Below are positions 24,131-37,200 of a DNA stretch of 64,000 nucleotides, one piece after another. The position numbers and the translations under genes are program-made. Within the stretch, counting starts at the first letter, position 1, and each line of letters begins with the position of its first letter. The DNA comes from Acridotheres tristis (taxonomy: Eukaryota > Chordata > Aves > Passeriformes > Sturnidae). The stretch covers positions 16,096,501-16,160,500 of the forward strand of contig CM072891.1 in NCBI GenBank assembly GCA_037013685.1. The letters run 5' to 3'. Under the pieces are notes generated by a model that saw nothing but the letters and a program-made list of their open reading frames with translations, had not been told where the DNA came from and searched no databases.

Positions 24131-27100
24131 ATTCCTATGCAAGTACCATGGAGACCAAATATTAAAAAATTTTTCCTATCAGATTTTGAAAATAAATTAA
24201 CTGAATTTCCAGAGTCCAAGGGGAAATATCCCAGCAGAGAGAGGCAGAAAATTCGGTGCCAGTGCCCAGCAGCATTATGCAGTGCAGTTTCTCATCCACA
24301 GGAGAACCTGGGACTCTGTATTAGTGAGACAGCTGGATAAGGTAATACTCGAGTCGATTGTCCAGGGAGCCCAGCTTCTTAGTGCTCTGCATAAAGTTTC
24401 ATCAAACACCTTTTCATTGAGAAGAAGGTTCTGCTGAGGTTCCAAAGCAGAAGTTTTGAGCAAACCCTATCAGATGGAGCTGCTGCTGCATTCTGCCAAA
24501 GTCTGGCACTGTTTACAGCCTTAGTGAACAGTGGGCTCCTGGAAGCTCCTTCCATTGATTCCACATGACATTGGCACAGACCTTTTGGATCCTGTTTTTC
24601 TCACTTTTTAAAAAGAGGATGATTATGCTTGTCTTCACCATGGGGCAGTAATTACAGCCAGCTTCTAAAGAGTTTAAGCATTGCTGAACAAATGGTAGAA
24701 TAAGTTCTCCTCCGTGGGATTTATTGGTGGGATTCTTTCCTCATCAGTTAGCAAAGAGTGAATGACCATGTAATGTCAGAGATCCTGACTCAGCAAGCTC
24801 CTTTGGCATTGCAAGGTCCTTAAGATCACAAGAGGTTTTATAGATATGGATGGTCCCACCAACAGACACAAACACAACTGAGCTGTGACAAGTCAAAATG
24901 ATGTAGCTTCCAATTAGAGCCCAGAAACAATGCCCAGAATCAGATTCTATATAATGGCTTTACAAGTGACCTTTGGGGACAGTTTGCTGCATGACTGCTG
25001 AGAGAATGTTACTCAGGGAAGCTGTGGTATGAATGGCAGTACACAGGACAGAAATTGTAACTGAAATTAGTTCACTGTACATTTCTCTTATGTGAATGCC
25101 AAAGTTCAGCAACATCCATTAGTTGTACAGGGCTTTGGTTAGTCCTTTAGATGGTCCAGTTTAATATAATCCACAGGATTGCTTGGCTGCTGAGACTTCT
25201 TTGTTGATGCAAAATCCTGTGGCTTTTAAAGACTGACCTCAGAAGGAAAGACATGATATATTTGAAGGATATAGAAAATTGTACCCTGCTTAAAAAACAT
25301 TTGGACACTTTGACAATGCTTTTAAAGCAGGTTCTGTGAAGGATTGTAATGGAGCAGAGGATGTGGGAAATAACATAGTCTTGCACATCACTGACTGTGA
25401 AGTACAAATTAAATTGTGAATTAATTGAGGATTTGGGTGGTTTCTGTGAACTACTTCAAAGGGGTTTACGATAACTAATGCATTTCCATTGCAAAATACT
25501 GGTAGTTATATCATGTGTAACCCAGTGAAAAGAAAATAGGTTGTAGCCCCATCGTATTTTTAAGATTTTCCTTGCTGCAGTTTTTGTGCCTTGCTTTATG
25601 GAAGGATGGTATTTTCTGTACTGCAGGTTGTCTTCAGCAGGTATTCAGTTCACACCAATAGCAGAAGTTACTTGAGACCTTTGCAGTGGCCTTTATAGAA
25701 TCTCTGTATTTCTTTTGAGATTTTCTAAATCACAGTGAACACTGAATATTTTGAAGTTCACCTTTACCAGATCACTGCAGTACTTTCAACTCTCAAGATA
25801 CTTTTTCTGTGATGTTTACATGAACTCAACCAATTAGGAAGTTTCTAAGGATTTGTATGAACATATTTGTACAAGTGGAGGAGTTCCATTTTGATTTTCT
25901 CCTTTCTTTTATAAATCCCTTGCAATCTCAGACTCAAAAATTTCTGAGGCAGATGTGAGATCTTCTTTTACATGTCTGCAGTACAAATCCTGATCAGGGC
26001 ATCTGGGCCCAAGCTTGGAGTGGTATAATATTTCCTTCTTTCAGAGGTGGTGTTGGCTGCTAGGTTGGTGTGGGTTCTGAAGCCATCAGCAGATCCCATT
26101 CTATTGTAGAATCTGCAGAAGAAGCACATTTATTCTTTTAAGTAGAAAATATAGGCAGAAGTGAGTGAGGTGGTTATTGCCCAAGTCTTGATTGATCAAA
26201 GGTAACTCCTATACGCTGCCAAATTTGCTGTGCTGTACTTGAAGGGCAAAAAGCTCTGTGTGAATTACAGGTTTTGAAAGGTGTCAATGTGACCATGAGA
26301 AAACCAAAAAATTCTTGACACAGAAACCACCTCAATAACAAATGAGAGGGTATCGGAATTAATGTGAGCTACTTAAGATTACTTGGCTTTATGTGAATAT
26401 TTTTCTAAATGCTAGAAGACTAAGCCTAAACCACCTTGTTGTTCCTGAGGAGACACATACAAGATTTCATATCAGACTATATGGCCAAAATGGATAACAA
26501 TAACAATCAATAATGGTTATTGCTGCTGTGATAAATAGGCAGATTTCAATATTCTTCCCTACCTTACTTTTAAGAACCTCTGGGCTTGGTAGCATTCTCA
26601 GACACATCTTTTGTACTTCTCTCTCTACAGCAAAGTGTTCTTTTAAACAAAATGTATTTTATACAGCTGCATTAGTTCGAAAATGAGGCTGCACTATATT
26701 AAATTCAAACTTTAAATTTTCCAGGGAATATAGAGATTCAGGCCTTTTACTGTCATTAGTCAGAGGCAATTTGTACAATTGTTCTGTTCAGCAGAGATTC
26801 TGAGCTAGATGTGCACCTGTATTTCAATAATAGCTTTAGCATATGAAATATATCCCAGGGAATTTTTCCCCCATCCCTTCGTCTTTGCCCACTATTAGCT
26901 TGTTTCTGTTGGATAAGTGCACAAGAAATCTATAAACCTCATTATTTAGCCCTCGAAATAAACAATCTACTTTGGCACTTGAGTTATTCCAAGGATCTCC
27001 CAGCCATCTTGGGGGAATTGCATTGCACAAGACCTCTAAACAGGATGCCAGGCTTGTTGTTTGCAACTGGAATATCAGAACTCTACCCTTCTCTTTCCAA

Positions 27101-27999
27101 AACTGGAATCTAGAATGACAACTAGTATAATTTAAAGCAGCTTAAGGAAGACACTCATTTCACCAAGGAAAACCTTGCACTCTACCCCAATGACTCCATC
27201 ATAATTCTTAGGCAAATAGCTTTTCATATTACTGTGTCTGGGGATTTAAAAAACAGGCACTACCTAAGTATTTCTTTGTGTCACAGAATATCTTATCTTT
27301 TAATCTCTCCTAGTATGTCTAAAGCTTATCAGTTTAGCTAGTCCTTTAAAGAGATGCACTACTTGTGCTGGCTTTTCTATTGATAGGACAGTGCATCATT
27401 TTCACTTGCTCTGTCTTCCCTGTGAAGCTGCTGGTGCCATCTGGGGCAAGAACCACTGTCTTCCCATTTTTATGCTGTATATCTGTACACAGTTGTGACC
27501 ACTCCCATCTGTCCCAGAAAGGATTCCAGAATTTTGATAAATATTTTAGGAGAACATAACAATTTAATGTTGCAGCTTCTTCCAGGAAATATTAAAGTTC
27601 AGAATGTTATACTCAAATGAAAGACAGGAAAGGAGAGGTATTGTTTTATTTGAGCTGTGTGGATTCAAAGGAATAGACTTTCTGTTGGTCTAAAGTGTTG
27701 GTGGAAGACCACTCATCTCAATAAATCTGCCATAGGCAGTTCATAATCTGAATTTGAGTCTGTTTTCTGATTTTGGAAATTCTTAATTTCTGAAGATAAA
27801 CACATTTTGTCACTATTCAATCTTTGCAGGAAGATGATATGTGGAGAAATTCCTCTTGAAAGAAAGAGTCCAGTTGTTTCCTTCTGATAAATCAAACTGA
27901 CCCTTGAGTTAACTGTGTCAGTTATTTCAAGCAGATCCCTCAAATCATCTGCTGATCCATATGGTAGAATTTAAGGACAAAAGAAATTCCATGTAACAT
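24131..27999. other. unique DNA, no gene seen
   Basis: A long stretch without recognisable repeats. Open frames are under about 115 codons with no supporting features. The low repeat density over almost 4 kb, directly next to the CpG cluster, is the only noteworthy property. Confidence 0.6.
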
Positions 28000-28140
28000 A
28001 AATACTGCATAGCTCTCCGGGTGGCCTTGCACTCCCTTGAGGGAATTTCAACTACCTGATGCCTGATTATTGGCAATCTGCTGCCATTTAATTACATCTT
28101 TACACATTAATCTGCTCATAATTTTTTGCTGTACCTGAGT
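28000..28140 (+). mobile_element. possible CR1 endonuclease-region scrap
   Basis: At about 28039-28083 the plus strand translates to a G-N-F-N-Y...P-D-Y-W pattern, resembling the G-D-F-N-x-P-D-x-x-W motif of the CR1 ORF2 endonuclease with a small insertion. It is a single short motif, so chance cannot be excluded. If real, it could belong with the CR1 3' tail of the same strand at 28705-28770, separated by a large internal deletion or by decay. Confidence 0.25.
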
Positions 28141-28704
28141 AAAGCAAAAGAGTCATTACAAGTCAGGTGACTGGGAGAGGATTTGAAAGAGCAAAAATGA
28201 GCAGTCACAAACAAGTGACTGAAGTGGAACAGAGAGAATGAGTCCCTTGCTTGGCCTGGAATCAGCCAGTACTCCCATAGGCTTTATGATAGAATCTATT
28301 GTAATTCCCCATACCATAAAAAATGAACAGTGAGCATAAGGACTGTTGAGCTCTAAACTTTCCCAATGGACTGCAGTTATAGAAATATATGGAATTTGCA
28401 CAATCCCTCAGAATGGGAATTGTTGACTCAATGGTGAGAGGGCTCCACGGGTTACAGGCTGGGCCATAAATTCAGGGAAAATACACGAAACAGGGTTAAA
28501 AAAATGCTAAATATTGTCTGTCTAAACTGAATAAAGATTTGGTGAGCTGGTGGCCTGTGTCTAAAAATGAATAGTGTCAAGAGACTTTGGGGAAGACAGA
28601 CAACTTTCATACATCATAACCCTGTAGCACTGTAGCAGACAGGAGATGGAATCAATAAAACCCAGGGTTCTTCTGATTTGGTCTTGGTTAATAGTCCCCT
28701 TTCC
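28141..28704. other. unassigned DNA between CR1 scraps
   Basis: No feature recognised. It may be decayed CR1 interior, but I could not match it. Confidence 0.4.
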
Positions 28705-28770
28705 AGCTGGAGATTGGACAGGATGACCTCCAAGGATCTCATTCAAACAGATATTCAATGATTCTATGAA
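28705..28770 (+). mobile_element. CR1 LINE 3' tail
   Basis: The sense CR1 3' end is seen: GGACAGGATGACCTCCAAGG (28717-28736), a degenerate CCCATTCCAACC zone, then AATGATTCTATGAA (28757-28770). Only the terminal roughly 65 bp are clear. Confidence 0.8.
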
Positions 28771-30396
28771 TTAAGCACAAAGACTGTTTGAGCATGTCTT
28801 TGTTCCTAAGTAAATCTATAAACATTGCTGAGATGTGTGAAGTACAACAGCATATTTTCTGCCTTCCTACTTTCTCCATTGTGCCCGTAAGAATGAATTT
28901 TGTGGCAGTCACAGTAGCTTTAAGGAAAAACACAATCCCAGATTTTGCATAACCCTCCTTTAACACCTGCCCAAGGAGGACACTGCTGCTTTTAACTCCC
29001 TTTAAAGTCTTTTCTGGTCACCTTATTTGACAATGGGGGAAATAGAAGACACAAGAGGAAGACTTATTAACCACTTTAGACAGAAGAAATCCCAGGCTTA
29101 ACAGGCATAATAGAGAAGCCAGTGACTGAGTAATCACCAAGACAACTACAAATTAGCTTTCAAAGCAGAAAAGAGGATTGCATTGCAGTGCCCTGTATTA
29201 TATTGGAGCCTATCCTTCAACAGGCCATCTTTGCATCTTCTTTTCCATTTTCACCTCTCTGTTTATGTACCATACATTTGTACAGTCACCTGGGTTTAAA
29301 GATGTCCAAGTGGTTTTGCATAATGTCCAGCTACTCTTTTCTAAAACTTTTATAATCACCTTAGGTCTGCTAAATAATATCAATTAGACAACCTTAATGT
29401 CCACTGTTATCTTAATTCTCTGTGGAGCAGACAACTGCCTTGAGGGAGGATATAATAATGTGTCTCTACCTATTTATGCCAATTTGGATTGCAGACTAAA
29501 ATTTCCTTAGCTAACAATTCAGAGTCAGATTTTCAAAATTAAGCCAACAGATTTGTAAACACCTATACTTATGCTTGTCTCCAATTAAAATAATTTACTG
29601 AACAGGACAGTTTATAAGAAGATGTTCAGAAGTAAAAATGAGTGATATGTACCCAGCTTACAGTGAAAGATTTGATTAGAGATGCTTGATATTAGCTTTT
29701 GTTTAAGCCTTTGAAAAATCTCATCCTTAACAGCCTAATTCCAACTGCCAGTTGTTATTTACACTTGTGCCTGTTCCCCTCTGAGTGCTAGAGCAAAAGT
29801 TCTATGCTGAGATTGAATAAATCAGAAGTGATAATCAGTTTTCAGGCTGGGCAGTATGATTTGTGCAGACTGAATTCACACGCCTGAAGGGAGATTTGCA
29901 GCAGTTCCATCACAGTTTTCTTTCATCAGGAAAACAAGTAAAGAGCTTGGAAAGAGCTTGCAAAGAGAATGGCAAAAAGGCTGTGTACAGATGTGGCTGT
30001 TCACTGGCACTGTCAGAATTCCTGGCTCTGTAGCCTGTGCCAAACAGACTTGGGAAGGGCAGGCAACTCTGCATCAGACTGCTGGCTCACAAAAGACTTT
30101 CTACTATTAGGAGCTTATTTCCAGCATTCTGCCAAGGAGAAAAAGTAATCCATGCCCAGTTTAGCATCCTCTGAAGACATTATAAATTACCAGCTGAACG
30201 CTTTCACCATATCCAACTCTGCACAATCAAACTGCAACAGCAATGGCATCTGAAATGCACAGTGAGTCAGACAGGAGCTGCCTGAGGTCCTACTGCTCTT
30301 TATAAAATGCACTGAAAAGAAAATAAGCAGTAAAGGTCTGATATTTTTCCTCTGCTGGTGAATACACAGCTGACAATATACCTACGCTAAACTTCC
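28771..30396. other. unique DNA, no gene seen
   Basis: No exon or repeat family recognised; all frames are short. Confidence 0.65.
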
Positions 30397-30410
30397 TTTT
30401 TTTTTTTTTT
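30397..30410. repeat. poly(T) run, 14 nt
   Basis: An uninterrupted run of 14 T is followed by ACAG. It resembles a polypyrimidine tract and 3' splice site (TTTT...ACAG), but the downstream sequence does not open a convincing exon, so it is listed as a homopolymer only. Confidence 0.85.
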
Positions 30411-33400
30411 ACAGTTGTTCTGTTTTGGGGCATCCTTGAGAGGCTCAGAGTTGGAGTCAAATGCAAGACATGATTGTCATTGGATAAGTTATATCTATGT
30501 TAAGACATGCTCTAGACAAAATTAAACAGCCTGTGGCAAGATTTTTGTGTAAATAGGTGCAGCAATACATTGTGTTTTCAGACCATTCATCAAGCCAGAA
30601 AGACGAATGAACACAACCATCTTCATGCTCATAACACAATAGATAACTTATTTAGGACAAAAAGATGTGTACAATAAAGAGATTTATTGTGTGACTAAAA
30701 CTAAAATTAAATTCCTGTTAAAATATTTATGTAGATGTAGCTGAAACATTCTGCTTAGAGATAAATCAGAGGCCTTTGGCATTTCACAGACACATCATTC
30801 CAATATTCTTCTGCTGCAAATTTAGTGCTTACAAGATGTTAATGGCAGTTCAGTTTTCAGGACAGTCTCTGCAGACTATTTTTGCTCAGCAGGTAGTAGG
30901 GATTTGCATCCATATTTCAAATATTCTTCTATCTCATTACAAGCTTCTGATTTCTTTGTGACTTATACCTCTATAAAATCTGGCTTACACTATAGGGAAT
31001 GTAATTTCAAAAAGGAAAATTCTATGTAATGAGCATTTATCATATTCTTTCTTACTTTTTCCCCTTTGAGGCTTTTTTTCAAGAGAGACTGGATGAAAGA
31101 ATGACATGGCATGCTTAATCAAAAATTAAAAAAGAAAGAGGAAAAAAGAGTCTTTTCTAAAAATCAAGCACTTTAAAAGGGTTTTAAAATATCGGAGTAC
31201 TTTCAAATATGATACTCCATGTTAAGTGGTAGCATTATTTGTTCTGTTGCCTTCCTTTGATTAAACTGAGATCTCTAAATAATATATGTACACTGGGAAG
31301 TACGTTTGCTTGGGTAAGTTAATTTGTAAGAGTTGTAATCAGTACAAATTCAGTAAGTGCTTTTTGTAATATGGCTGAATGCAATGAAGTGATTTGGTAT
31401 TCATGCAGATGTCACATGTAATTTCAGAGCTGTTACACTGTAATTTTGTAGCACTTAATAGAAATTATGGTGGTAGCAATTTTGTCACTGTAGGTAAGGG
31501 GCTCTTAGGGCTTCTTTCATACATTTCCAGCTCCCTCTTTTCAGGTGTTTATGATATAGTGTAAAGTTAAAACCATCAGCCAAATAAAATCAGGTTATAA
31601 TTATCAAACCCTGAAGAAGAGTTAGACCAAAACAGGAAAATTTTAAATCTCTAGTTCAAATAAAAATGCTCATAATTTTGTCTCAATCTGTGATAGATGC
31701 AGAAATTCAGATCTACATTAGGTTTTTGGAACTTTTCTGTCTCATCTTATGCCCCCCTGCACTCTGTACACAATATTCCAATACAATGGAATGCAAGCCA
31801 AAGTTTGCTACCAGAGCTAGTCACAGTTTGGATTTCTAGTCCTTCAGCATCCCTATTGCAAACCTTTTGCTTTTTTATCATTATAATACTCCTCACTGCT
31901 TTTGTGGAAAGGAAATAGCATGTTTGAACATTGGCATTCTTATTTTCCTTGAAGCAAAGGTATCAAGGGAAAGAAAACCCCTTTTAAGATAGAAAAGAGA
32001 TCGGCTGTATAATGAAAAAAAAGGTGATACAATATTTATACTTGGCATTTCTAACCTTTAGCTTTTGGACCTGGTGCTGCAGGTGAGCCAGAAGAGAGCA
32101 GGAGGGAGAGGAGCATTTGACCACGTTTTGTTTCACTTGTTTCCATGCCTCTGGGCTGTTTGCAGTGCTTTCAGATCTCATGTGAAGGCTAAGCTCTGCA
32201 GTACACATAAGCTCTTAACACATGGGCTGCTCCTTCTGCCCTGCACAAGCAAGGTTCTGCAGAATAAAAAAGATAATTTTATAGCTTCTGACACACCAGA
32301 AGATCTTTTATACCCACGGCAAAGCAGAGGAAATGCGAGATGTTCTACACTGCTCATGCCATGCATTTATATTCTCAGTTGGAGAATCAAGTAAATAATT
32401 TAGTTCTGCCATCTCTTTTGAGATTAGTAACCAATAAGCACTGAACAGATGAGGCTAGAAAGAAATTTCTGATGCATTTTTCCTACTCAAGCAATCATTA
32501 AATGCGAATTTTTGATTTATTATCAGCTTAATTGAAAGCTTTGCTAAAGCTGTGAAGGCTTTTCCACTCTATTGCCACTCAATAGAAAAATAAATGTTGT
32601 AGGAATTTGCTGGAAGTCATACATATATGCACATAGAAGTTTCTCTAGTACATAATAAAAGAGTCAAGGGCCTCCTGAAGTGCAGTTCTGGTTCAAAGTG
32701 GATGGTATGCAAACCATAGTTTCAGACAGAAGCACAAGTTTTATAATTCTTACTCTGTTCTGACATAACTGGTTTGTGGCACCGTATTCACCTGAGATTT
32801 TAAAAGTGTCCAAACTAAATATCAAAAGTACATTCAGTTTGAAGTTTAATGTGACTCAGAATCAAACCTCTTTTCTTATCATATTCAAGTCTGATGAAAT
32901 ACAGAGTCGTTTCCAGACTTAGAATATTAATCAAATAGCACTCTTTTTATGTGCTATCAGTACCTGGCCCTGGATAGAAATCAGCTGCTCAGTTGTGTGT
33001 CATTTTTCCTGAACGGGTTCATGGAGAGTCATGAGATATTCCACCAGGAAAGATTTTGTCAGGCTCTCACTGGGGACTTTCAGCCAGGTGAGCAACGTAC
33101 AAATTTTTAATTAATATTTGCTGCTACATAATAAGACAAGAATAGACTAATCTTTAGCAATGTTTTAATTCAAGCAGGTCTTATTGCTATTCAGCATAAT
33201 TGGTAGATAAGATGTAAGAAACCTCTGCAAGAAGAAATGCTGTACTGTGCTCTTCACTAATCTCCATTTATGCCACTCAGACTTAAATTCTTTGCTCTAT
33301 AATAATCTGCATTTATATTTTACATTATTTCCAGAGTCAAGTTAAATTCTATCATGGATTCTAATTTTACAACATGCTTTGAAGATAAAAACTATACATA

Positions 33401-33989
33401 TAAATATATTCCTTCACTGAAAGGTCAGTTACAGTGAACTACCTCTCCATTGCAAAGAATTCAAAAATTTCTCAGGAGAAGGTAAACAATTTCTTCTACT
33501 TTCTTTTCTGTCTTCTCACATCTGCTTCCAGAACAAATCCCATGGAAAAAGTCTGAAAGTATTGGGAATTGAAATCTGATTTCAGTGACACAATGAGATT
33601 CATCTTCAGAAAATGGTTGGCACCAATCTTCCACAGCAGATTTAATTCCACAGGAGACAAGTAATTGAGTGGGGTCTTATTCAGGTTACAACATACAAGA
33701 TGGCCCAGAAGATTAGCAAACTGCCAGTGTGTTGGCTGATCTCTTTAGGGACATATTGGCCCAAGCCCAGACAGAAATAAACCCAGCATCACCTGGGCTT
33801 TTCTGGTAGAGAAATGGCAGCAAAAAAAATGCAAGAAGCATTTCTCACTCTATCATTCATGCTTTTTCTGATCCTCTGCTGCTTCCTCTCTGCTATTTTG
33901 GTAGTAGGGAACTTTAAGGATGCTTTATCCATCTGCACTGGCCCATATCCTTCAGGACAGTGAATTCCCCCTGTGCCTGATCACTGTAG
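30411..33989. other. AT-rich unique DNA, no gene seen
   Basis: No repeat family or exon recognised. The segment 32480-32580 is rich in ATTA/TAAT-type words and lacks low-complexity structure. That is compatible with a conserved non-coding element but not evidence for one. Confidence 0.6.
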
Positions 33990-34262
33990 TTCCAATCTTG
34001 ATGCCACCACCTACCTCACTTGCATTGCTCACCATCAGGTCCAGTTTTGCACCCCTCCAGTAGGACTGTCTATTACCTGGCTGAAGAAGATGTCCAGAGT
34101 GAATTCCAGGGTTTTTCTGGGTTGCCTACAGCTTTCTGTGCTGCTGTTCCATCCCATGTCAGAGTGGTTGAAGTCCCCCAGCAGGATGAGGGCCTGTGAG
34201 TGTGATGCCTCCTGTAGCTGCAATAAGAAGGTTTCTTTAATTGCCTCTCCTTGAATGCACAG
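33990..34262 (-). mobile_element. CR1 LINE fragment, endonuclease region
   Basis: The minus strand has a 78-codon open stretch (34271-34035). It contains the APE-type endonuclease signature GDFNHSD followed by a tryptophan, then a Q-V-I-D-S-P-T segment at the position where CR1 has its QVI-E-PT motif. On the plus strand the matching antisense blocks are GTTGAAGTCCCCCAGC (34168-34183) and CTATTACCTGG (34070-34080). Both flanks lose similarity, so the piece has neither a CR1 3' end nor a 5' end. It is a pseudogene fragment; no full domain is present. Confidence 0.88.
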
Positions 34263-37200
34263 TGAACCCATGAAGCTCAGGAATTAGAGGTTCAGAGCTG
34301 TTTGATGGACATCAGAGGGAAAAGGGGAAGAAGTACAATGTTTTAAAAAAATATGAGCTACCATCATCAAGCAAAGCATAACTCACAGTTCAGGCACTGA
34401 ATATTCCTGGCTCACTAACACTTTTCCCTGAACCAAACAAAACCAATATTGGAATCTTTAATCACTTAACCAGAATGGTTAAATATCTGGAGCAAAAACA
34501 GTGCATTTATGATGATAAAACAGAGTATATAGTTGAATGCCTGTCCCATTACTGACTTGACACAACTCTCTGAAAAGAAGGAGGAGCTTAGATTAAGGTG
34601 CTCAGGATCCAAGTGGGCTGACAGAAACTCACTTAAGGGCTGGTGTCACTCAACCATTAGTGCTATTCTGTGGGATTAAACTGAGCAGGTTTGTGGCTGT
34701 TCATATGCCTAAATCAAATTAACTGAAAGAGGGAAAGAAAAAAAGGCCAAATACTTTCTTTTCAAAAGTATTAACACATTTTGCCCTAAAAAAAATTTTA
34801 AAATACAGTCAACCTCGCAAAAGACTCCACAGAAACAGAAAAACTTTTAAAATCTCTGGTTATGAGAAATTATGAATTGGATATTTATTTGACAGTTAAA
34901 AGTAAATATTTTCTGAGATTGTTTTCAAGTTGAACAAATAGCATTTTATAACACCTTACTCATAATATTTGTGTAATATTTTCATGAACCTAACTCAAAT
35001 ATAATGATATGAATCATTTAAAATATGAATCCCTTTCAGTATAGAGCCAAAACTCACACTTAGTCAGCTTTATGGGGGATTTCAGAACAGATCACAGGAT
35101 TTAAATTATATATGAGCATAGCTTATTTAGAACAATCAGGGAAACAAAAAGAATTATATCAAGAAAAAGTGTGCTAAAATTTACAGAAAGCTCTGAGAGA
35201 TAAGCATCCTGAATGTCTCTGTGGGCTCATTTCCTAAGTGCATCATGACATTTGAAATGCTAAAATGCTGAATTTCTGAATGTGCTGGTTCGGTGAATTA
35301 ATGTTATGAGCACATTTATCATCAGCATGGAGAGACTTGGACCACAAAGAGGTTGATTAGCAGACAAGAGAAAGTGGCAAATCAAAACAGGATCAAAGTC
35401 TAAACAAGAAGACAAATCAGACAGCCCATTAGAATCTAAAAGTTTCTTTGAAAACTATTTCCTTACAGTCAGAAAACTGATTAAATGAAATTTATCCAGA
35501 AAATACCTTGTTTCCACAGGCAGAAGCTGTAGTTGACACTTATCCTGTTCAAGATTAGTAACCAAAAATATAATCCTTTGGCACAGTTTCTTTATCATTT
35601 CATTCATTAGCTGTTGAAGGTAATTGGTCGATTAGTAGTGCCAGATGGGATTCCAGTGGGGAATAGGAAGATAATTCTTCTTTTATTTATTTCTGCAAAG
35701 ATGTGTGTATGTTAGAATCATGCTCCCTATTAAAACACACAGATGTCTTTCTACAGACTTGTCTCCTTGGCAGAGTTTATCACAGTTTATGTGTAGTTTG
35801 GAACAGTGACACAGGTTGTTGTCTTCTACTTTTTCGATGTTAACACTCTAGCTACTTGTGACCATCGTTTTGAACCCAAATACAGAAACATTGAGTAACA
35901 TTTATTGGCTATGTCCTGTCAGCCCTTCCCTATTGGAGCTTTTCTATCTTCTTTGGATTATCCATGTTAAATAAAATGTGGTGTTGAAAAAAAAATAGTA
36001 TTTTCGGAAAAAAGACACCACATCTTGATGAAGGAAGAATAATTTTGAAATTTGAAGACATGCAGAAACAAATGGATGGCCTTTTCTAGACTGAGCTGTT
36101 GGATAATACCAGGGGGAAATCTACCTTCAGAAAGTAATGTAAAATTTTTCAAACTTGGTATTGCTTTTTTTTTGTGAATCAGCTGCCATCATGATACAGA
36201 GCACATTGTGATAGAGCAGTAAATGATCTGCAGCTATTTACTATGAAACATTAGGTCTTCCATTAGCTTCCAAAGGTTTCTAACATTTGAGACGTGTCCT
36301 TTCACATTCAGTTCAAGCAGGAGTGTCAGTAAGGCTTTGGAAATGCCCTGATATTCCTGACATTCCCACAACATTCTGGGATTAGAAGTGATACACCTAT
36401 CTGGAAAGAGGTCTCAGGACACCCCAAGGCACCTCAGGCAGCACAAGAAACCCTTCTTTAGACAACTGAGAAAAGCCTCTTCAGTCCTTGAGCAATAATG
36501 TGTAAATCACCCTTGAGCTGCTGCTGGATGCTCACTGATACAGCAAGGAATTCTTTATGGCCATTTGAATTCCTGGCCGTTCATGCTCTGTTTGTAAAAA
36601 TTACGATTCCTTTTGTGGTAATTCACTGAAAGTCACTGCTTGACAAGTAATTCACATATTTCTTTATGCAGGCATGCAAGCTGTCTGTTGAAACAGACTT
36701 TGAATTTCTCCATCTAATCCAAATAATTTTAATAATTACCTCCTCTCAACTTTTTGTATTTCATTTATATTTTAGCTTCAGCTTCATGTCACTCAAGTGC
36801 TTCCTTCAAAGACAAAATATCTTGCTAGCAAGAGACTGTTTTTTCCTCTTCCTCAAGCTGTAACGTTCTTTAGGTATTTCCATAATCTGATATTCTGCAG
36901 GTAATGTTCATTTACATATCTGCAGAGATTGTGGTAGGGAATTCAAGAGAGCTTGCAGCTAAGCCATCCATTTCCTTCAATCAAGATGGAAAGGAAATTG
37001 CTTGTGGGACAAGGTCTATTGCCGATGCTCAGAACTATGCCAAATACACGCTGAAAGTAAATGGTCACCTAATTTTGATGTATTCCCTCATTTGTGATAT
37101 CAGATCCCCTGCTCAGAGCAGCCTGGAAAGGTTAGAGGCCACCTGTCAAGCAAAGGGGCTGATAATTGCTGCTGTATTGCACTAAAGGAGCCACTGGGGC

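Noticed and set aside
24586..24625. MIR-like TTTTTCTCACTTTTTAAAA-GAGGATGATTATG block
   Set aside because: It resembles the sense MIR core over only about 35 bp with no matching neighbours, so it is too short to call.
30397..30414. Poly(T) followed by ACAG, resembling a 3' splice site
   Set aside because: No convincing exon, donor or open frame follows. Polypyrimidine runs are common here.
36904..37185. 93-codon plus-strand frame with reasonably protein-like composition
   Set aside because: No recognisable family, no clear splice sites and no neighbouring exons. A frame of this length is expected by chance among many.
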